From Candidatus Muproteobacteria bacterium RBG_16_65_34 (GTDB lineage Bacteria; Pseudomonadota; Gammaproteobacteria; Acidiferrobacterales; Sulfurifustaceae), in assembly GCA_001785115.1 (NCBI GenBank), contig MFSU01000028.1, forward strand, positions 1 to 32,282: 32,282 bases of DNA, written 5' to 3'. Both the position numbers and the translations under genes were made by a program. Position 1 is the first letter of the stretch. Each line of letters opens with the position of its first letter. The notes beneath the pieces are model-generated. The model did no database searches. It saw nothing but the letters and a program-made list of their open reading frames with translations, and was not told the DNA's origin. Positions 27,043-32,282 of this stretch are shown here, in pieces.

Positions 27043-27762
27043 ATGAGACCCAGCGGACGCACGCCGGACCAACTGCGCGACATCAAAATCACCCGCGATT
27101 ACACCAAGCACGCCGAGGGCTCGGTGTTGATCGAGTTCGGCGACACCCGCGTCATCTGCACCGCCAGCGTCGACGAGCGGGTGCCGCCGTTTCTCAAGGG
27201 CAAGGGTCAGGGCTGGGTGACAGCGGAATACGGGATGCTCCCGCGCTCGACCGGCAGCCGCATGCCGCGCGAGGCCGCCGCCGGTAAACAGGGCGGTCGC
27301 ACCCAGGAGATCCAGCGCCTGATCGGGCGCAGCCTGCGCGCCGCGGTGGACCTGAAGCGCCTCGGCGAGCGCACCGTCACCGTGGACTGCGACGTGATCC
27401 AGGCCGACGGCGGCACGCGCACGGCCTCCATCACCGGCGGCTGCGTCGCGCTCGCCGACGCCATCCGGCACCTGCGCGCGCAGAAACTCATCGCGAACGA
27501 TCCGCTCCGGCATCTGGTGGCGTCGGTATCGGCCGGCATCTACCGGGGCGCGGCGATCCTCGATCTCGACTATGCCGAGGATTCGAGCGCCGAGACCGAC
27601 ATGAACTTCGTGATGGATGATGGAGAGGGTTTCATCGAGATCCAGGGCACGGCCGAGGGCCAGCCGTTCACGAAAGCGCAGATGCTCGCCATGACCGGGC
27701 TCGCCGAGGCCGGCATCCGGCAGCTCATCGCGCGCCAAAAACAGGCGCTCGAAATGAAATGA
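27043..27762 (+). CDS. rph: Ribonuclease PH
   Basis: [43 protein letters not shown]...[44 protein letters not shown]. Confidence 0.97.
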   Translation: MRPSGRTPDQLRDIKITRDYTKHAEGSVLIEFGDTRVICTASVDERVPPFLKGKGQGWVTAEYGMLPRSTGSRMPREAAAGKQGGRTQEIQRLIGRSLRAAVDLKRLGERTVTVDCDVIQADGGTRTASITGGCVALADAIRHLRAQKLIANDPLRHLVASVSAGIYRGAAILDLDYAEDSSAETDMNFVMDDGEGFIEIQGTAEGQPFTKAQMLAMTGLAEAGIRQLIARQKQALEMK

Positions 27763-27763
27763 A

Positions 27764-27893
27764 GAATGGACAGGATTAACAGGATTTCTCAGGATTAACA
27801 GGATTACTTCAAAAAAATCTTTAATCTTGTTAATCCTGTTTTAATGCTTTAATCCTGTTAATCCTGAGAAATCCTGTTAATCCTGTCTATTTT
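27764..27893. repeat. Palindromic 9-bp-period element (ACAGGATTA type), copy 2
   Basis: agaatggacaggattaacaggatttctcaggattaacaggattac ... taatcctgttaatcctgagaaatcctgttaatcctgtctattttt; near-perfect inverted arms. Confidence 0.95.
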
Positions 27894-27905
27894 TGTTTGC
27901 AACTG

Positions 27906-28508
27906 ATGAGTAGACAGATCGTTCTGGCGAGCGGCAACCCCGGCAAGGTGCGCGAGATCAACCAGATGCTCGCGGGGCTCGATTTGACCGTCGTGCCGCA
28001 GTCGGACTTCGGCGTGCCGGAGATCGAGGAGACGGGCCTCACCTTCGTCGAGAACGCGATCCTCAAGGCGCGCGCCGCCTCCCGCCACACGGACCTGCCC
28101 GCGATCGCCGACGACTCGGGCCTCGAGGTGGATGCGCTGAACGGCGCACCGGGAATTTACTCCGCGCGCTACGCCGGGCACGGGGCGAGCGACGAACAGA
28201 ACTTGAGGAAACTGCTTGCCGATCTCATCGGCGTCCCGGAGGCCGAGCGCACGGCGCGCTTCCAGTGCCTCTTGGTCTACCTGCGCCACGAGTTCGACCC
28301 CACCCCCCTCATCTGCCAGGGCACCTGGGAAGGGCGCATTCTCTTCGAGCCGCGCGGCACAAACGGCTTCGGCTACGACCCTGTTTTCTTTGTGTCTACC
28401 CATGACTGCTCCTCCGCCGAATTGCCGCCGGAGACGAAGAACCAACTCTCCCACCGCGGCCAGGCGCTGCAAAAACTCGTGGCCGCCCTGAAGCGCCGCG
28501 CGCACTGA
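27906..28508 (+). CDS. rdgB: XTP/dITP pyrophosphatase
   Basis: [18 protein letters not shown]...[57 protein letters not shown]. Confidence 0.97.
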   Translation: MSRQIVLASGNPGKVREINQMLAGLDLTVVPQSDFGVPEIEETGLTFVENAILKARAASRHTDLPAIADDSGLEVDALNGAPGIYSARYAGHGASDEQNLRKLLADLIGVPEAERTARFQCLLVYLRHEFDPTPLICQGTWEGRILFEPRGTNGFGYDPVFFVSTHDCSSAELPPETKNQLSHRGQALQKLVAALKRRAH

Positions 28509-28547
28509 GCCTTGGTGGTCCGCATCGCCTGTTTCCCAGGCTTTTCC

Positions 28548-28574
28548 TAAACTTTCATGGCCTTAGGCCGATAA
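28548..28574 (+). promoter_or_regulatory. Sigma-28 (FliA)-type promoter
   Basis: TAAACTTT-N11-GCCGATAA; consensus TAAAGTTT-N11-GCCGATAA, one mismatch and exact spacing. Confidence 0.82.
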
Positions 28575-28757
28575 CCGTCCTGAGAATCGGCGCGGAGAGG
28601 CGAATTTCAGCTTCCGGCGGCGGTCGCTTTTGTTTTGTCTGCAAAATATAGTGGTCTGGCTTTTGCAGCGTGAACCTGGGAAAGACCGACAGCGCCGCAC
28701 CGGATAAAAAGGAGCCTGCGCGCCAATTTCCCCACGACCCGGCCCGGCAAGGAGCGT

Positions 28758-31700
28758 ATGCGTACTGAACGTCGAACCGACTCGCCCGGCGGCGCCGCGA
28801 TCCGGCAGCGCCTGCTCCAGACGCTCGGCCTGCACAGCCTGCTCGGGCGCTATCTCCATGTCGTGGGGATCACCGTGCTGCTGCTCGCCGCCGCCGCCTG
28901 GATCACCGATCGCCACGTCGGCGATGCCGTGCGCGAAAACACCGCCAACCAGTCCGAGCACAGGCAACTGAGCGACCAAATCCGCGACCTGGGAAACGAT
29001 CTGGAGGATTGCCAGCTCACCTTCCAGAGCTATCTCCTCGCCCCCGACGGGCGGCAGCGGCGTGCGATCCAGGACCTGCTGGGGCGCCTGGTCGCGGACG
29101 CCCGCACCCTCGCCGGCAACGAACGGCTTCGGCGATCCGCCTACTCGCGCGAGGTCGCCGCGCAACTGCACCAGGACTTGACCAAACTTTCCGCCGAAGT
29201 GCGCCGCGCCTTGGACATCCGCGGCGACCCGCAGCGGCTGTTCCCGACAATGGCGATCCTGACCACGCGGATGGCGCCTGCGGCCGCGGAGTTCTACGAC
29301 GCCGCCACCCGCGCCCTGGACGAGGCGCGGGGCGCGCGCGCCGACGGGGAGCGGCTCGGAGTCACCGAGCGCTTCTCCGAGGCACGCCACGTCCTGACCC
29401 TCATGACCAATGCCAACCGCCTGTGGGTCGCCAAGGGTTTCGTCGCGCTCGATGACGCGAAGCACGCCGCCCGCGCCCGGGCCGACGAGGTCAAACCCCA
29501 CGCCGAGCTGCTGGGCAACCACCTCGAGGCCCTGGCGTCCCTCGAGCGGCAAGGGCGGTTGAGCCCGCGGCAGGGCGAATCGCTCAGGATCATGCAGCGG
29601 GCATATCGCGACTGGCTCCAGCGCTACCGGGAGCTGCGCGCGATCGACGCCTCGGGCGGCGGGCGCGCGGACCAGGCCTTGCTGCGGGGCACCATTCAGC
29701 CGCTGTTCATGCGCGCCTCGCAGGCGCTGCGCGTATTCGAGCGCGACACCGAGACCGACTCGGCGCGGAACATCGAGACGCTCGAGCGCGTGGCCGAGCG
29801 CGTGTCAGACAACCTCTGGGTGTTCGTGCTGCTCGTGCTCCTGGGGTCGGCCGGCGGGGCGGCGGTGTTTGCGTTCCATATTCGCCGTCCGCTCGCGCGC
29901 GTGGCGCAGGCGCTCAAGTCCGAGGCCGAAAGCGCGCAGGACCTCCCGGTGTTGGCCACGCCCACGGTGGAGATACGAGATCTGGTCGAGGCCTTCCGGC
30001 ACATGCGCGAGCAGGTGCGCACGCGCCAGGAACGGCTCGCGGCGGTGCTCACCTACGCGGCCGACGCCATCGTCACAATCGACGAGGACGGGCTGATCGA
30101 GGGCTTCAACCCCGCCGCGGAAAAACTCTTCGGCTATCCGGCCTCCGAAGTCCTGGGGCAAAACGTCAAGCTCCTGATGCCCGAGCCGCACCGCAGTCAG
30201 CACGACGGCTATATCGGCCGCTACCTCGAAACCGGAAAAAAATGCCTCCTCGGCCAGGAGCGCGAGGTGGTCGGCCTGCGCAAGGACGGGATCCCGCTCC
30301 CCATCGGGCTGCGCGTGACGGAGATGCACGTGAACGGGCGGCGCCTGTTCCTCGGCATGATCGCCGACATCAGCGAGCGCAAGGCGCTGCTCCAAAACGT
30401 CCAGATGCGCGAGCAGCGGATGCGGACCATTCTCGACACCACCGCCGAGGGCATCGTCACCTTCAACGAACGCGGTCAAATCGAGACCTGGAACAAGGCC
30501 GCCGAGCGGCTCTTCGGCTGGACCGAGGCCGAGATCATCGGCACCTCGATCGCGCGGATCGTTTCGCCCGAATCGCGCGAGAACCGCGGCGACTATGTGG
30601 AGCACTTCATGCGCTCGGAGATCCAGCGCCTGGTCGGCCACGAGGGCGAGGTCATCGGCTTGCACCAGAACGGCTCGACCTTCGCGCTCGCGCTCAAGAT
30701 CGGCCGCATGGAGTTCGAGGGCAAGACCAAGTACACCGCGCTGCTCGCCAACATCACCGAGCGCAAGTCGATGATGGAGAACCTGCGCCGGATGGCGGAA
30801 CACGACGGCCTCACAGGACTCTATAACCGCACCTACTTCCTGGCGGAACTCGAGCGGCTCGTGGAGCGGGTGAAACGCAACGAAAAGAACACCTGCGCAC
30901 TGCTCTACCTCGACCTCGACAACTTCAAATACGTCAACGACACCCTGGGCCACGCGGCCGGGGATCAGCTGCTCATCGAGGTCGCCGGCGTGCTCAGCCG
31001 CCGGGGGCGCAAGAGCGATCTCGTGGCGCGCCTGGGGGGCGATGAGTTCATCATACTCGTCTACGATATCGCCCCGGACCTCGTGGACAAGGTCGCGGAG
31101 TCGTTCCGCCACCACCTCGCCGACTACGCCTTTCAGCACGAGGGCAAGGCGGTGGCCATCGGCTGCTCTATCGGGGTGGCCGTGATGGACGCCCGCACGC
31201 AGTCGCCCACCGAGGCGATGTCGCAGGCGGATCTCGCCTGCCACCTCGCCAAGCGCGCCGGGCGCAACAGCGTGCACGTCTTCTCCGCGGCGGACGCCAA
31301 GGACGTGCAGATCATGTCGCTCGACATGGGCTGGTCGCGCCGCATCCGCGAGGCGATCGAGAAGGACCGCTTCGTGCTCGCCACCCAGCCGGTGGTGCAC
31401 ACGCGCACGCGCGCCGTCGCCTGCCACGAGATCCTCGTGCGCCTGCGCGAGGACGACGGCGCGCTCATCATGCCCGGGGGGTTTCTCCCCACCGCGGAGC
31501 GCTTCGGACTTTCGGTGGAGATCGACCGCTGGGTCATCCGCCACGCGATCGCGCTCCTGACGGAGCGACGCCGGCGCGACCCCACGATGCGCTTCGCGAT
31601 CAACCTCTCCGCGCAGTCGCTCGGCGCGCCCGCGGTCGCCGACCTTGTCACGCAGTGCATCGCCGAAAACGGCGTCGATGCCGCGGCGCTGACCTTCGAG

Positions 31701-32096
31701 GTCACCGAGACCGCGGCGATCGCCGACATGAACACGGCCACGGCCTTCCTCATGCGGCTGCGCACGCTCGGCTGCCTGGTAGCGCTCGATGATTTCGGAA
31801 GCGGCATGGCCTCGTTCGCCTATCTCCGGGAGCTGCCGGTCGATTACGTCAAGATCGACGGCCGCTTCGTGCGCAACCTGATCGCGAGCCCCGTAGATCA
31901 GGCGATGGTACGGGCCATGAACGACATCGCCCACGCGCTCGGCAAGGAAACCATCGCCGAGTTCGTCGAAAGCGAAGAGGACTTCCGGTTGCTCGGCGAG
32001 ATCGGCGTCGATTACGGCCAGGGCTATCACCTCGGGAAGCCGGCGCTCACCGAGCCCGAGGCCGCCCGCGCGGCGCCGATGCGCGAGGTATCCTGA
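28758..32096 (+). CDS. Membrane sensor with HAMP-like region, two PAS domains, GGDEF and EAL
   Basis: Two TM helices, FixL-like PAS (LLMPEPHRSQHDGYIGRYLETGKK), second PAS, RLGGDEF, EAL-domain residues (CHEILVRL, NLSAQSLG, EVTET, LDDFGSG, VKIDG, YGQGYHLGKP). Confidence 0.95.
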   Translation: MRTERRTDSPGGAAIRQRLLQTLGLHSLLGRYLHVVGITVLLLAAAAWITDRHVGDAVRENTANQSEHRQLSDQIRDLGNDLEDCQLTFQSYLLAPDGRQRRAIQDLLGRLVADARTLAGNERLRRSAYSREVAAQLHQDLTKLSAEVRRALDIRGDPQRLFPTMAILTTRMAPAAAEFYDAATRALDEARGARADGERLGVTERFSEARHVLTLMTNANRLWVAKGFVALDDAKHAARARADEVKPHAELLGNHLEALASLERQGRLSPRQGESLRIMQRAYRDWLQRYRELRAIDASGGGRADQALLRGTIQPLFMRASQALRVFERDTETDSARNIETLERVAERVSDNLWVFVLLVLLGSAGGAAVFAFHIRRPLARVAQALKSEAESAQDLPVLATPTVEIRDLVEAFRHMREQVRTRQERLAAVLTYAADAIVTIDEDGLIEGFNPAAEKLFGYPASEVLGQNVKLLMPEPHRSQHDGYIGRYLETGKKCLLGQEREVVGLRKDGIPLPIGLRVTEMHVNGRRLFLGMIADISERKALLQNVQMREQRMRTILDTTAEGIVTFNERGQIETWNKAAERLFGWTEAEIIGTSIARIVSPESRENRGDYVEHFMRSEIQRLVGHEGEVIGLHQNGSTFALALKIGRMEFEGKTKYTALLANITERKSMMENLRRMAEHDGLTGLYNRTYFLAELERLVERVKRNEKNTCALLYLDLDNFKYVNDTLGHAAGDQLLIEVAGVLSRRGRKSDLVARLGGDEFIILVYDIAPDLVDKVAESFRHHLADYAFQHEGKAVAIGCSIGVAVMDARTQSPTEAMSQADLACHLAKRAGRNSVHVFSAADAKDVQIMSLDMGWSRRIREAIEKDRFVLATQPVVHTRTRAVACHEILVRLREDDGALIMPGGFLPTAERFGLSVEIDRWVIRHAIALLTERRRRDPTMRFAINLSAQSLGAPAVADLVTQCIAENGVDAAALTFEVTETAAIADMNTATAFLMRLRTLGCLVALDDFGSGMASFAYLRELPVDYVKIDGRFVRNLIASPVDQAMVRAMNDIAHALGKETIAEFVESEEDFRLLGEIGVDYGQGYHLGKPALTEPEAARAAPMREVS

Positions 32097-32239
32097 AACG
32101 GGCTCTTTGCGCCAGCGCATGAGTGATTTGATGTGGCCCGGCTGCGTTTCACCGGTTGCGCTTTGTCGGGTTTATGTCGATGTTGAATCGCCTTCGGCGA
32201 TGATCTGAAAAGCTACTTGTGGGTGGCTGACCCACGGCA

Positions 32240-32275
32240 GGTAGCTTTTCTTTGCTCGTGCAAAGAAAAGCTACC
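32240..32275. repeat. Long-stem hairpin repeat, copy 2 (element runs to window edge)
   Basis: ggtagcttttctttgc tcgt gcaaagaaaagctacc, perfect 16-bp stem; flank gggtggctgacccacggca is the reverse complement of the copy-1 flank. Confidence 0.92.
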
Positions 32276-32282
32276 AAAAGAA

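Noticed and set aside
28640-28680. Sigma-54 promoter (GG-N10-GC) upstream of the GGDEF-EAL gene
   Set aside because: The GG/GC spacing occurs but the flanking -24/-12 consensus is poor; the sigma-28 match is far stronger.
28575-28757. c-di-GMP riboswitch (GEMM) in the leader
   Set aside because: Conserved GEMM core motifs were not recognisable by eye; a covariance-model scan would be needed.
29805-32120. Long minus-strand ORF of 771 aa opposite the GGDEF-EAL gene
   Set aside because: Shadow ORF antisense to well-supported PAS, GGDEF and EAL domains.

Overview
This 32.3 kb window is a GC-rich proteobacterial chromosome segment, probably gammaproteobacterial. It carries a housekeeping block (ubiC-ubiA, recG-ridA-spoT-rpoZ-gmk-yicC, a Ser/Thr kinase plus PP2C phosphatase pair, rph, rdgB), aroE, prlC, xthA, an iron ABC transporter, a MazF/PemK-type toxin-antitoxin pair and a large PAS-GGDEF-EAL protein. 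The most unusual signal lies between the genes. Five spacers between co-directional genes consist largely of degenerate 7-bp tandem arrays. Each spacer uses different heptamer words, and each array starts at or within a few bases of the upstream stop codon. In one case the array runs to the next start codon; in another it forms a hairpin with the recG ATG in the loop. Other spacers carry 9/10-bp-period palindromic elements, including nested perfect inverted repeats between yicC and gmk. Further findings are: an AT-rich two-gene insert bounded by integron-type core sites with one well-formed attC-like site and no integrase (CALIN-like); an xthA pseudogene about 1.1 kb from an intact xthA; a near-consensus sigma-28 (FliA) promoter upstream of a FixL-like-PAS GGDEF-EAL gene; a strong Fur box; and a covarying long-stem hairpin repeat present twice. 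All calls come from reading the sequence; no database searches were run.
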